Below are positions 17,703 to 27,300 of a stretch of 64,000 nucleotides of DNA, in pieces (the stretch's first letter is position 1; every line of letters starts with the position of its first letter). The stretch comes from Paraburkholderia phenazinium. Lineage in GTDB: Bacteria; Pseudomonadota; Gammaproteobacteria; Burkholderiales; Burkholderiaceae. Location of the stretch: NCBI RefSeq assembly GCF_900141745.1, contig NZ_FSRM01000002.1, positions 2,294,001 to 2,358,000 on the forward strand, given 5' to 3'. The position numbers were made by a program, and so were the translations under genes. Below the pieces are notes generated by a model. The model saw only the letters and a program-made list of their open reading frames with translations. It ran no database searches and was not told where the DNA came from.

Positions 17703-18137
17703 TTACTTGGCAAACAGCGATTCGATGTTCGCGAACGCCTTCATCTCAAGCGCGTTGCCCGACGGATCGAGGAAGAACATCGTGGCTTGCTCGCCCACTT
17801 CGCCCTTGAAGCGGATGTACGGTTCGATGATGAATTGCATGCCCGCGTCCGTGAGTTTTTTCGCTGCGGCGTGCCATTGCTCCATGGGCAGTACAACGCC
17901 GAAATGGCGCACCGGGACCGCGTGGTCGTCCACGGCGCTCGTCTGGCGATGGCCGACTTCGTCCGGCGCGAGATGGGCCACGATCTGGTGGCCGTAGAAG
18001 TTGAAATCCACCCAGTCTTCCGAGCTGCGGCCTTCGGGGCAACCGAGGAGGTCGCCGTAGAACTCGCGTGCAGCGGCAATGCTGTGCACCGGGAAGGCGA
18101 GGTGAAAGGGGGGCACGGCAGTCGTGGTGTCGCTCAT
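17703..18137 (-). CDS. VOC family protein (glyoxalase/dioxygenase-like)
   Basis: 144 residues from the ATG at 18137, with GAGGATCC upstream. It has the paired beta-alpha-beta-beta-beta modules of the vicinal oxygen chelate fold: [23 protein letters not shown] first and a second repeat from VRHFGVVLP to [16 protein letters not shown]. Likely metal ligands are H12-region and H90-region histidines and the late glutamate in NALEMK. The family covers glyoxalase I, extradiol dioxygenases and resistance proteins, so the substrate is open. It is divergent from a LysR gene, its probable regulator. Confidence 0.85.
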   Translation of the reverse strand: MSDTTTAVPPFHLAFPVHSIAAAREFYGDLLGCPEGRSSEDWVDFNFYGHQIVAHLAPDEVGHRQTSAVDDHAVPVRHFGVVLPMEQWHAAAKKLTDAGMQFIIEPYIRFKGEVGEQATMFFLDPSGNALEMKAFANIESLFAK

Positions 18138-18189
18138 GTTGGGATCCTCAGGTAGTTCAATGTGGTGCCACGCAAACCAGTCTAGGGAT

Positions 18190-18223
18190 GACAAAAATAG
18201 TGGAATAGCGATATATTTTTGTC
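18190..18223. promoter_or_regulatory. perfect 10-bp inverted repeat, putative LysR operator
   Basis: GACAAAAATA (18190-18199) and TATTTTTGTC (18214-18223) are exact reverse complements with a 14-base spacer, in the 117-base gap between the divergent VOC and lysR genes. The AT-rich arms and size suit a LysR-type regulator box controlling both genes. Confidence 0.6.
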
Positions 18224-18254
18224 CTCAGCAACAATAAAATCGATCAATCCCACC

Positions 18255-19130
18255 ATGATGCGAGAGCTCAAAACCTTTCTGGCTGTCGTGCGTTACGGCA
18301 CTTTCGCGAGTGCCGGCTCTCATATCGGGCTGACGCAATCGGCGGTGAGCGCGCAGATCCAGCGTCTGGAGGAGGACCTGGGCTATCCGTTGTTCGAGCG
18401 GACCGGCCGCTCGGCGACGCTCAATGCGGCCGGCAAACATACGGTCGAGGTGGCCGAGGAGCTGCTCTCGGTGTACGCGCGCCTGGCCGATCGCGGCGGT
18501 GTGGCGGAGCAGTCAGGCTTGCTGCGCGTCGGGGCGATCGCGTCGGCGCAAGGTTCGTTTCTGGTCAGCGCCATTCAACGCTTCAGGCAGGATTCGCCGG
18601 GATGGCGCATTCGTGTCATTCCGGGCGTGTCGTTGAATCTGCTGGCTCACGTGGACTCGGGGGAGGTGGACGTGGCGGTGATCATCAAACCGCCGTTCGC
18701 GCTGCCGGCCGAATTGAAGTGGCGCACGCTGACTCTGGAACCGTTCGTCTTGCTCGTGCCGCGTGAACTGGCCGCTCGCCCGTGGCGCTCGGTGCTCAAA
18801 TCGGAGCCTTTTATTCGCTACGATCGCAATTCGTTCGGCGGCCGGCTGGTGGATCGCTTTCTACGAAGGATCCGTGTGACGGTACACGACGTCGTTGAAC
18901 TCGACGAATTGCAAGGGATAGTCGGGTTGGTGGCCCAGGGCGTTGGTGTCGCGATTGTGCCGCAGGCGGCCGGACTCTATATGCCCGACACGGTGGCCGC
19001 ATTGCCGCTTGGCGATGACGACGTGTTTTTTCGCGAGATCGGGTTGGTCGAGCGTAGCGGCCGTCATGAGCAGGCCGCGGCAGCTGAGTTTGCCGAGTGC
19101 CTGTGCGAGGTGACGAGTGGCCGGCGCTAA
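18255..19130 (+). CDS. LysR family transcriptional regulator
   Basis: 291 residues from ATG 18255; a TTG at 18219 would place the start inside the inverted repeat, so it is rejected. The N-terminal helix-turn-helix reads ELKTFLAVVRYGTFASAGSHIGLTQ (split over residues 4-28) with SAVSAQIQRLEEDLGYPLFER as the recognition part. It is followed by a periplasmic-binding-protein-like effector domain (LLRVGAIASAQGSFLVS onwards). It is divergent from the VOC gene and may also affect the pxp cluster. Confidence 0.9.
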   Translation: MMRELKTFLAVVRYGTFASAGSHIGLTQSAVSAQIQRLEEDLGYPLFERTGRSATLNAAGKHTVEVAEELLSVYARLADRGGVAEQSGLLRVGAIASAQGSFLVSAIQRFRQDSPGWRIRVIPGVSLNLLAHVDSGEVDVAVIIKPPFALPAELKWRTLTLEPFVLLVPRELAARPWRSVLKSEPFIRYDRNSFGGRLVDRFLRRIRVTVHDVVELDELQGIVGLVAQGVGVAIVPQAAGLYMPDTVAALPLGDDDVFFREIGLVERSGRHEQAAAAEFAECLCEVTSGRR

Positions 19131-19224
19131 ACGCCGGGATTCATTAAGCGTGAGTGTGGGCGGATGAAGCGGGCGTCGTCATCGGCCATACTGTGAAAGT
19201 AACGTTGCTGGAGTTCACACCATC

Positions 19225-19485
19225 ATGAAGCCCTTTTGCTTCGCAGCGGTTCTCGTCGTGTTCATCGCCGGCTGTGCCTCGACGTCGGCGCCCGTCGATA
19301 GTCAAACCGCCCAGCCGGGTCCGGCCGACACGGATAGCTACATTTTGCATACGCCCGACCGTTTGATGCCGGGTGACTCCACCTCGAGGCCACCGAGGCT
19401 CAGCGTCGGCGTGAGCTATCCCGACACGCAACTGATTCTGCCGTGGTTCCTCAATGACATCATCAACGTGATTAACTATCGCTAG
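19225..19485 (+). CDS. small lipoprotein of unknown function
   Basis: 86 residues with a lipoprotein signal: a hydrophobic stretch VLVVFIAGC with the lipobox cysteine at residue 17, followed by a Ser/Thr/Pro-rich linker (STSAPVDSQTAQPGPADTDS). The rest (about 45 residues) has no recognised domain. It is membrane-anchored after lipidation, probably in the outer membrane since no Asp follows the cysteine. It stands alone between lysR and the aldolase gene. Confidence 0.7.
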   Translation: MKPFCFAAVLVVFIAGCASTSAPVDSQTAQPGPADTDSYILHTPDRLMPGDSTSRPPRLSVGVSYPDTQLILPWFLNDIINVINYR

Positions 19486-19527
19486 CCCGGCAGCGAGTTT
19501 CGAATCGCCTTTCCTAAGGAGTCCCGG

Positions 19528-20658
19528 ATGAACCTGCAGTCCCTGAATACCCCGGCAGCAGTGATCGACGTCGCACGCATGCAACGCAACATCCAACGGA
19601 TGCAACAACGGCTGGATTCGCTCGGTGTGCGTTTCAGGCCGCACGTCAAAACTACCAAGTGCTTGCAGGTGGTTGAAGCACAGATCGCCGCGGGTGCACG
19701 AGGCATCACCGTGTCGACGCTCAAGGAAGCGGAGCAGTTCTTTGCGGCGGGCATTCGGGACATCGTGTACGCAGTCGGCATGGCACCGGACAAACTCGGC
19801 CGCGCGCTGGCACTGCGCCGGAAAGGCTGCGATCTGAAGATCGTTGCCGACAGCGTTACGTGTGCCGAAGCCATCGGAGCATTCGGCCGTGAGCAAGGTG
19901 AAGCGTTTGAGGTATGGATCGAGGTGGATGTCGACGGTCATCGCTCGGGCATCGCTCCGGACGACGATCTGCTTATCAACGTCGGCAAAGCTCTGGTTGA
20001 GAGCGGTATGCGCCTTGGTGGCGTCATGGCCCACGCCGGATCGAGCTACGAATACGACACGCACGACGCGCTTGTGCGTATCGCGGAACAGGAGCGTGCT
20101 GGAGCGGTTCGCGCGGCTGAGCGGCTTCGCGCTGCCGAAATGTCGTGCGAGGTGGTGAGCATCGGATCGACACCCACGGCGCTGTCCGCTGAAAATCTCG
20201 CAGGCGTGACTGAAGTCCGCGCTGGCGTATATGTCCTGTTCGATCTGGTCATGCATAACGTCGGCGTCAACGAAACATCCGAGATTGCGCTGAGTGTCTT
20301 GACGACCGTGATCGGCCATCAGGAAGAGAAAGGCTGGGCGATCGTCGACGCGGGCTGGATGGCCATGAGTCGTGATCGCGGGACCCAACGGCAGAAGCGG
20401 GATTTTGGCTACGGCCTTGTCTGCGCGGAAAGCGGCGAAGTATTGGGTGACTATCTGATGAGTGGAGCAAATCAGGAGCACGGAATAATCTCTCGAACGG
20501 GGCAGCCCGATCATGAGATCGCCCGCCGCTTTCCGATCGGCACGCGACTGCGCATTCTGCCCAATCATGCCTGCGCCACTGGCGCGCAGCATCCTGCGTA
20601 TCAGGCGCTCGTCGAGGACGGGAACGTTGAGGAGTGGCCGAGGTTTTACGGTTGGTGA
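19528..20658 (+). CDS. D-threonine aldolase / DSD1-type PLP enzyme (alanine racemase fold)
   Basis: 376 residues, fold type III PLP enzyme. The Schiff-base lysine is K41 in RPHVKTTK, as in D-threonine aldolase and D-serine dehydratase. The divalent-metal pair is H347 and C349 in PNHACATG, and RAGVYVLFDL precedes the C-terminal beta domain. The family cleaves D-beta-hydroxy amino acids to glycine and an aldehyde, or dehydrates D-serine, in the cytoplasm. AAGGAG lies ahead of the ATG. No transporter is directly coupled, so the physiological D-amino acid is unknown. Confidence 0.87.
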   Translation: MNLQSLNTPAAVIDVARMQRNIQRMQQRLDSLGVRFRPHVKTTKCLQVVEAQIAAGARGITVSTLKEAEQFFAAGIRDIVYAVGMAPDKLGRALALRRKGCDLKIVADSVTCAEAIGAFGREQGEAFEVWIEVDVDGHRSGIAPDDDLLINVGKALVESGMRLGGVMAHAGSSYEYDTHDALVRIAEQERAGAVRAAERLRAAEMSCEVVSIGSTPTALSAENLAGVTEVRAGVYVLFDLVMHNVGVNETSEIALSVLTTVIGHQEEKGWAIVDAGWMAMSRDRGTQRQKRDFGYGLVCAESGEVLGDYLMSGANQEHGIISRTGQPDHEIARRFPIGTRLRILPNHACATGAQHPAYQALVEDGNVEEWPRFYGW

Positions 20659-20683
20659 TCCGATCGTTCATCTTCGACGTCGT

Positions 20684-22048
20684 TCATTCCCGGAACTCGG
20701 CGAGACGTTGCTGGATGCCGGCCACCGATCCCACAAGCGGCGCAAGCAGCAACGGAATCAGAAGGATCCACAGCAGGCGCGCCTCGTTCGCGGCGCGCGC
20801 GACTGCGGCGTCGAACTGATCCTGATTGATGTCCGTGGTTTTATTTAACGTCGCCACGAATCGCTCAAATGCGCCTTCGGACTCCATCGCGGTTGTGCCC
20901 AGATCGAGTGCAACCGCGTTGCTGTGTAGCCCGGACGACTCGAGATCCCGAATCCGGCTATCGATCCGGGCATAGTCGAGCCATGCGGCAACGGTGGCGC
21001 GTGCGGCCTGTTCCTCGCCGTCAAAGGTGATATTGTCCAGCTCCTCGTTGAGCAGTCCGACGCTTTTAGGGCGGGGTGCACGGGGCGACAACTGGCTCAT
21101 ATCGGCGCGCTCCGGCGTCAGCAGCATTGTCGCTGAACGCTGGAAATTGCCTGCCGGTTCGGCCTTTTCGTCCTTGTCGCGCGTGAGCAGGTAGATACTT
21201 TCCTGCGAGTGGGCGTTGTAGGCCAACGCTTTCGCCTGCGACAGGGCAAACACCGAGTCAAACGCATCTTCCTTGGCGATCCGGATGTTCGACAGAAAAT
21301 TCGTTCCGCATGCGCCAAATGCAATCGCGCATAGAACCAGCGCTACCGTACCGGCGGCAATCCACGGGTTGATGACGCGCCGGAAGGTGGCAAGCAGATA
21401 CCGCTGCGTATGGAGGAGCAGAAGCAGGAGGGCAATGGAGACCGCGCAGAACGCTATCAGCCATATCCGCGCGGCCGTCCGGCCGTCGGAGTAGGCGTTG
21501 TCCAGATGAGCGAAATTTGCTGCCGCCAGATCATCCACGGCTGGAATGATGTGCTCCCGGATAACGTCGTCGGCGGCACGTATGTCGTAAATATTGCCGC
21601 CATCCGCCAGTGCCGAACCTTCGAGCGTCTGATACAGGGAGAGGTTGTCGAGGGCGCGCAGGATCGGCTGACGTTCCGCCTCGCCGTAGGCAATATTCTG
21701 TGACGCGGCGACGAGATAGTCATTGGCCAGCTCGATTGCCGCACGATAATCGCTAATGCTTTTGCCGTTTGTGCCTTCTGCGCTGACAAACGCCCTGAGG
21801 AAATCGGTATGCGCATCGCTTAACGTACCGCGGATATTCTCGGCTGCGACGATTGACGGTTCCGATTCGTAGCCGATTGTCTGGACGATGGAATGAAATG
21901 CGTGCCACGTGAAGAAGCCAGTGGCTGCCACTAGCAGGCAAAGCGCGACGATGCCGGCCCGTAGCGCGCGCAACGTCGAAGGCACGAGCGCAAACGTATT
22001 CACCTGCGCTCTAGGTGCGTTCACATGAAGCGCCTGGGTTGTAGACAC
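20684..22048 (-). CDS. four-helix-anchored periplasmic sensor-like membrane protein without output domain
   Basis: 454 residues with four hydrophobic segments (about 30-50, 194-212, 229-248, 425-445). Two helical periplasmic regions of about 140 and 175 residues resemble tandem four-helix-bundle sensor domains of chemoreceptors (for example RDLESSGLHSNAVALDLG, ending just before the last span). No HAMP, kinase, GGDEF or methyl-accepting domain follows; only nine residues remain after the final span. It could be a regulatory subunit for a partner encoded elsewhere. It converges on the aldolase gene and is not in an operon. Confidence 0.65.
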   Translation of the reverse strand: MSTTQALHVNAPRAQVNTFALVPSTLRALRAGIVALCLLVAATGFFTWHAFHSIVQTIGYESEPSIVAAENIRGTLSDAHTDFLRAFVSAEGTNGKSISDYRAAIELANDYLVAASQNIAYGEAERQPILRALDNLSLYQTLEGSALADGGNIYDIRAADDVIREHIIPAVDDLAAANFAHLDNAYSDGRTAARIWLIAFCAVSIALLLLLLHTQRYLLATFRRVINPWIAAGTVALVLCAIAFGACGTNFLSNIRIAKEDAFDSVFALSQAKALAYNAHSQESIYLLTRDKDEKAEPAGNFQRSATMLLTPERADMSQLSPRAPRPKSVGLLNEELDNITFDGEEQAARATVAAWLDYARIDSRIRDLESSGLHSNAVALDLGTTAMESEGAFERFVATLNKTTDINQDQFDAAVARAANEARLLWILLIPLLLAPLVGSVAGIQQRLAEFRE

Positions 22049-22241
22049 ATTTATCTCCCGAATCGATGACAGCCTGATTTACTCCGGTTATCGACAGCTT
22101 GCCATGTCGAAGCACATAGCCGTGGTAAAAATGCCAAAACGTCCAGCGTCACAATTTTGAAAAAATATCCACCGGCGTTTCTGTGTGCGAGTATGGATCA
22201 ACTAGCTTCTAATCTGAAGGTCATGATCCACGGGGGGCTCC

Positions 22242-22565
22242 ATGAGTAGCCAGGTACTCAGTTGGGCAGCGGTGCCGCACAATGGCGACGGCGTCGTCTT
22301 CCAGGTTCGCATTGCCCATGGACTTCAACGTTTCTACCTGTCGCGCCGGGTGCTGGAGAATGTATTCGACCTCGAGCCGCGGGCTTCGGACGCGAGACAA
22401 CTCCAGCTTTTCTATCAATTCCTGAACCGCATTCTGACCCGAGCCACTGCGAAACGGTCGATCGCGGGGTCGGACACGCTTCAACTCCAGGCCACTGATT
22501 TTTCGCCGCTGCGTACCGAGGAAAGCAGATCGAACCGGCACGCAGTAGTGCAGACTGCCGCCTGA
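22242..22565 (+). CDS. DUF1488-like small protein
   Basis: 107 residues starting behind a GGGGGG ribosome site. The pattern of DGVVFQVRIAHGLQRFYLS, then RRVLENVFD and a helix LFYQFLNRILTRAT resembles DUF1488 proteins of Burkholderia. These are single-domain proteins of unknown function often annotated as heat-shock associated. It is followed by decayed sequence. Assignment is tentative. Confidence 0.5.
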   Translation: MSSQVLSWAAVPHNGDGVVFQVRIAHGLQRFYLSRRVLENVFDLEPRASDARQLQLFYQFLNRILTRATAKRSIAGSDTLQLQATDFSPLRTEESRSNRHAVVQTAA

Positions 22566-22598
22566 GCGCTTGCCGGTTAAAGGCAGTGTAGACGCCTG

Positions 22599-22790
22599 TT
22601 TGCCCTGGATCAGCCGACCCAGACGCGCGAGCGTGCCGACCGGGATGAATTCGTACTGCACGAAGCCACCTGTCACGAGCGGCAGCGTGTCCGGCTCCGC
22701 TTTTGCTTCGTCAACCGAATCGACGTTCGTGAGAAAAATCACGCCCCACCCGGCGCGTCGTGGCTTGGCAGTCGGCCCACGCGACATCGT
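22599..22790 (-). pseudogene. remnant of a small YciI/muconolactone-isomerase-like protein
   Basis: A minus-strand reading has VIFLTNVDSVDEAKA, DTLPLVTGGFVQYEF and IPVGTLARLG, which look like the C-terminal half of a ferredoxin-fold dabb protein. There is no credible start or ribosome site, and the frame runs on past the expected end into unrelated sequence. It is best read as a decayed fragment. Confidence 0.4.
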
Positions 22791-22868
22791 GATCCATGGA
22801 AAGTAAGCAGGACTACCTGGGAATGCTGTCCAATACGAGTCGCGCCAGCGCCACCGTCGGTGCCTAAA

Positions 22869-22982
22869 AATATCCAATTACGACGCTCGGAGCTATACGC
22901 GGATTTGCAGTACGCCCACAACATCGGCAGGGACTCTCGGCGCACCGAGTTCGGGCAGGTGGGCTACCGGTTCAGCTGGTGA
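22869..22982 (+). pseudogene. fragment of the C-terminal strand of an outer-membrane beta-barrel protein
   Basis: A plus-strand frame ending in TGA at 22980-22982 gives SELYADLQYAHNIGRDSRR followed by TEFGQVGYRFSW, the alternating pattern and terminal aromatic residue of a barrel's last strands (porin or autotransporter). No upstream part exists. Its end overlaps the 3' end of the LuxR-type gene on the other strand by 11 bases. Confidence 0.45.
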
Positions 22983-24012
22983 GCTTGGGACGCGATTTGT
23001 CGGCCTCCAGCCGGCGCGTAATGAGGCGGACCAGGTAGGTGGCAAACTCCGGATCCTGGTAGTACATCCGCATGGCGTCGGTCGCCGACACCATCAGCAG
23101 TTCGCAGTCGCTCTTGCAGACAGCCGTGCAGGTGCGGCGATGGTCAGGGGAAAACAGCCCAATTTCTCCCAGTATGGTGCCAGCCCCCACTTCGACCCCG
23201 ATCTCCTGAAGACCGATTGTCCCGCGCACAATATAGTAGAGCGCATCGCTCGGCGCGTTCTTGTGGAACAGCACGTCGCCACGTCTGAAGTGGCTGGGAG
23301 ACAGGTGCGAGAGCAACCGCTTGATGGTGAGCTGAGCGTCGAGCGCATGATGAAGCTGTGCATCGCCAACCTTTTCCAGCCGTGCGGCCGCGATGCTGGC
23401 CTGGCCGCGGCTGCCGACCTTCAACGCCTTGTACACCGTGTACAGGTGCACTTTCACGGTTCCTTCCGCAATGTTGAGTTGCCGCGCGATCGACTTGTTC
23501 GACTCTCCGCGCGCCGCGAGCGCCAGCACTTCGATCTGGCGCGGCGTAAGCACAGCGCCGTTGGCGGCGGATGCCGTGGTGGCGCGTGAGGCGGCCTGCG
23601 CAGCGGTGGGCGAAACGATCTTGTTTGCGAACGCGAGCAACGCGGGCGGCAGGTATGTGGCGCCGGCCAGCACGATCCGCAGAGCGCCCAGCAGCGCACC
23701 GGCGGATTCCGATTTGCTCACACACCCTGTCACGCCGGCCGCAATGAAAGTGTCGATCGTCTTCTGACCAATCTCGTTCAGCAGCGCGAGGGCAGGCAAA
23801 AGCGGAATGTTGCAACGCAACGCGTCCAGCGCTTCAAGCGCTTCGCTTTTGTGCTCGCCGTCCAGTACCAGCAGATCGGCGCTCGAGCCGCTGTCGAAAG
23901 CGCCCGTCCGGTAGTCCACACATGTCACTTCAGTGCGTGGCGCGAGTTCGGCGAGCAGACGCGCAACGCCCTCGCGAAACAGACCGGCAGGCGCAACGAA
24001 AATGATATGCAT
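22972..24012 (-). CDS. pseudo-receiver / LuxR-HTH / cyclic-nucleotide-binding fusion regulator
   Basis: 346 residues from the ATG at 24012 (GAGG nearby). Residues 1-125 form a receiver-like domain that keeps D51 (LLVLDGE) and K100 (CVSKS). It lacks the acidic pair, reading VAPAG where typical receivers have VDDH, so phosphorylation is doubtful. Residues 153-212 are a LuxR/FixJ helix-turn-helix (LTPRQIEVLALAARGESNKS). Residues 232-335 are a CAP-type cyclic-nucleotide pocket; its phosphate-binding cassette GEIGLFSPDHRRT keeps E283, R293 and T294 at the spacing of E. coli CRP. The HTH is therefore placed before the nucleotide domain, the reverse of CRP. It is divergent from a cyclase gene. Confidence 0.9.
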   Translation of the reverse strand: MHIIFVAPAGLFREGVARLLAELAPRTEVTCVDYRTGAFDSGSSADLLVLDGEHKSEALEALDALRCNIPLLPALALLNEIGQKTIDTFIAAGVTGCVSKSESAGALLGALRIVLAGATYLPPALLAFANKIVSPTAAQAASRATTASAANGAVLTPRQIEVLALAARGESNKSIARQLNIAEGTVKVHLYTVYKALKVGSRGQASIAAARLEKVGDAQLHHALDAQLTIKRLLSHLSPSHFRRGDVLFHKNAPSDALYYIVRGTIGLQEIGVEVGAGTILGEIGLFSPDHRRTCTAVCKSDCELLMVSATDAMRMYYQDPEFATYLVRLITRRLEADKSRPKLTS

Positions 24013-24311
24013 AAGCCTCGATTTTTTTGGAACGGTTAACCTTACCCGCGTCTGCGCCTGGCGGGTCTCGTACCTGTATTCGTATGAACTAAGACAGAAA
24101 CAGAACCTGCTGCGCCCATTGACGCGTCGGTGTTCGTTATACAACACACTTAACGAATTCGCATTCGTCCATTAACCCGGCCGTAACGAGGCCGAGACAT
24201 GCTATTCGCGGCGCGCGAACGCGAACGCTGGGCGAATACAGATTTCCAGCGCAATGCCACCATTGCATGTAAAGTAAATGTAGGTATTTTATTGTCTGCG
24301 GGAGGGGAGAG
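24013..24311. promoter_or_regulatory. divergent promoter gap between regulator and cyclase genes
   Basis: 299 bases, AT-richer than the flanks. Weak symmetric elements are CGAAT/ATTCG (24154-24158, 24163-24167) and CGGCC/GGCCG near 24178-24194. I see no TGTGA-N6-TCACA CRP site. A purine-rich GGAGGGGAGAG lies at 24301-24311 directly before the GTG start of the cyclase gene. Confidence 0.4.
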
Positions 24312-27300
24312 GTGGGCGAGACCAGCGCATTCATTCCGACGGGGCTTTCACGCTACGTACCGCGACATCTGTTGACGGCGGGAACGTGTGAGACCCCGAG
24401 TGCGCGTGAGTTCCGGGGCGTGGCGATGATGGTGGACATCGCGGGCTTTACCGAGCTCACCGAAACATTTGCACGCGAAGGGGTCGCGGGTGCGGAACGC
24501 TTGTCGGCGATCCTTGACCGTTACTTTGGAAGAATGACCGGCATCTCGATCGCGCACGGGGGTGATGTTCTGGATTTCGTCGGCGACGCCATCCGCGTGA
24601 TATGGGAATACGACGCGACACCGGATGCGACCGCGCGGCTCGCCGTGCAGTGTGGCCTGCAGCTGCAACGTGCGTTACCGGAAATCATCGCGGAAACCGG
24701 TGTGCAAATGCGTCAACGGGTATCGCTCGCAGAGGGCACGCTCACGCATCTGACTGTCGGCGGGGTCGGCGGGAAGTGGTACAGCCTCACCGCAGGCGGG
24801 CCAGTGGCCGAGGCGGCGGCAGCCAATCATAAGGGCAGTGCGGACGAGGTCGTAGTATGTGAATCGTTGTGGGACGTGGTGAAGGCGCATTTTGTTGCCC
24901 GAGCGCTGCCGTGCGGCGCTGCTTGCATCACGGAACAATACGGTCCCGTATTGGCGCCTTTACCGCCGCCGCTGGAGGAGCCTGGTCCACCATCCGGTAT
25001 GCTGGAAAAGTTTTTCGGGCATCACTTTCTTGAACGCGTACGCATGGGCGGCGGGCGTTGGTTCGGAGAGTTCAGGAATATCACCACGCTATTCATCGGG
25101 CCGTCCATCGTCGATTACTCCGGCGAGAATGCATTGAGCCTTCTGCAAGCTGCGGTAGCCAGCACGCAAAAAGTACACGAACGTTTTGGCGGCGCCCTCA
25201 CCGAACTTTCTGCGGATGACAAGGGGCTCACGCTACTTTCGGTATTCGGCTTGCCGGGCATGGCGCACGAAGATGACGCAGTTCGCGCGGTGGCCGCCGG
25301 GCGAGCGCTTGCCGCCGCAATGCGCGAGCGCGGAATTCCGCTCAGCATGGGCATCACTTCGGGACTGGCTCTTTACGCCGACCGCGGCGGCAACGAGCGC
25401 CGCCATGCGGGACTGACGGGTGGGGTGGTGAACCGCGCCGCACGGCTCATGACCGCTGCGCATGGCCGCGTACTGTGCGACAGGGCAACACGCGACGGCG
25501 CCGCGCGCGAATTTCAATTCGAAGCGTGCGACCCTGTCTCGGCCAAGGGCTTCGCTGAAGTTGTCGCCGTCTGGCAGCCGCGGGCAGGTGCGGCGAGTGA
25601 GGGACATTCGTTCGCGGGCGTATCGGTCGGCCGCGAGAAGGAAGCACAACAATTATCGCTTGCGCTCGATGAGGTCATTGCAGGGCACGGCGACGCTATC
25701 GCTTTGTGCGGTGAGGCGGGCCTCGGTAAGACCCGGCTCATTGCAGATATGGCGGCCAATGCGCGTGAGCGGGGCGCTTCAGTCATCTGGAGCGCAGGCT
25801 TTGCGCTGGAATCGATGTCGGTTTTCTACGTCTGGCGACACATCCTCGCGCAACTGCTTTGCGGCACAGGCAAGTTCGACCCGGTACTGGCGAGCCGTAC
25901 TGCCGCAAATCTTGTTGTGGACGACGAAAACCTCACGTCATGGTTGCCACTCCTTAACGACGTCATGCCGTTCCAGCTCGCCGATACGGAGCTCACGCGG
26001 GAGATGGTCGGCCACGCGAGAGCCGAGGGCTTGCGGATGCTCGTGACGGCGCTTGTTTCGCGCTCATCGCGCGATACGCCCATATTGCTGATTGCCGACG
26101 ATCTGCACTGGTTCGACAGCGCATCCGCGGCCATGCTTCTGGAACTCGCGATCGCGCGACCGCCGGGTCTTCTTCTGCTGGCCGCCACGCGGCCGCTCGA
26201 CGACTCCGCCGCTGTCGAGGCGCATCAGGTTGTCCGCGAGTCGCGCTGTATTTACTTACCCGCTCTCACGCGAGCGGCCTTGAGCGTATTGATCGCCGAC
26301 CGTCTGGGTGCGGCGGAGGCGACGCACGAGCTTGTCGATTTCGTAGTGGAGCGCACGGAGGGAAATCCGCTGTATGCCGAAGAGGTTGTTTCGGCGCTTC
26401 ACGTCTCCGGTTATCTCGAGATGACCGACCGTGTTGCAGCGTTTTCTGCCGAGGCTGAGAGCGAAGCCAATGCCATGCTGCCTGAGGGATTGCGCGGCGT
26501 GATCGTCAGCCGGCTCGATACGCTCGGCGCTGCCGAACAGCTCATGTTGAAGATCGCGGCTGTGATCGGGCAGGAGTTTTCGCTCAAGATGCTCCGCGAT
26601 CTGTTTCCTGGCGAGCAAGGCACGGCCGATCTCATCGCCCTGGCACGGGTGCTTGAGCGCGAAGACGTCGTGTACCCCGTAGGCGACGAGAGCGACTGCT
26701 ACCGTTTCAAGCACGTCCTGGTGCAGGATGCAGTGTACGAACTGCTGCCGTACTCGCTGCGCCGGGAACTGCATCGCGATATAGCGGACTGGGTCGAACG
26801 CAACGAATCGCACGATCTCGAGCCGCACTTCGCGGCACTGGCGTCCCATTGGGAACGCGCGCGGAACATTCCTGCTGCCGTGACGTATCTCGAGAGGTCT
26901 GCAGAGCTTTCGTTGAAACACTATGCGAACCGCGACGCTATCAGGCAGGCGGAGCGGGCGATCAGGCTTGCTAACGAATACAAGCTGCCGCCGGATCGGG
27001 AAGGCGAGATGCGTTGCGAGGCGATGCTCGGAGAAGCGCATATCGAGCTGTTTCAATACGGTGCGGCCAGGGATCACTTCAATCGTGCGCTCGTGTGCGC
27101 CGGCCGGGCGGTGCCGCGTTTCGCCGGGACGATGGTCGCGGACCTTGCCTGGCAACTAGTCCAGCAATTGAGCGCGCGTGCGGGCCTGATGCGAGGACGG
27201 AGCGCAGATCCGCTGCTGCCGCGGATCTCGCACATTCACGAGAAACTTAGCGAAATCGCGTACTTCAACAGCGGAAAGCTGTCGCTTCTGCATGCGACGC

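Noticed and set aside
18219..19130. LysR start at TTG 18219
   Set aside because: It would put the start codon inside the perfect inverted repeat; the ATG at 18255 gives the standard N-terminus.
19144..20592. Minus-strand frame opposite the lipoprotein and aldolase genes
   Set aside because: The plus strand has PLP and metal motifs; the minus product has none.
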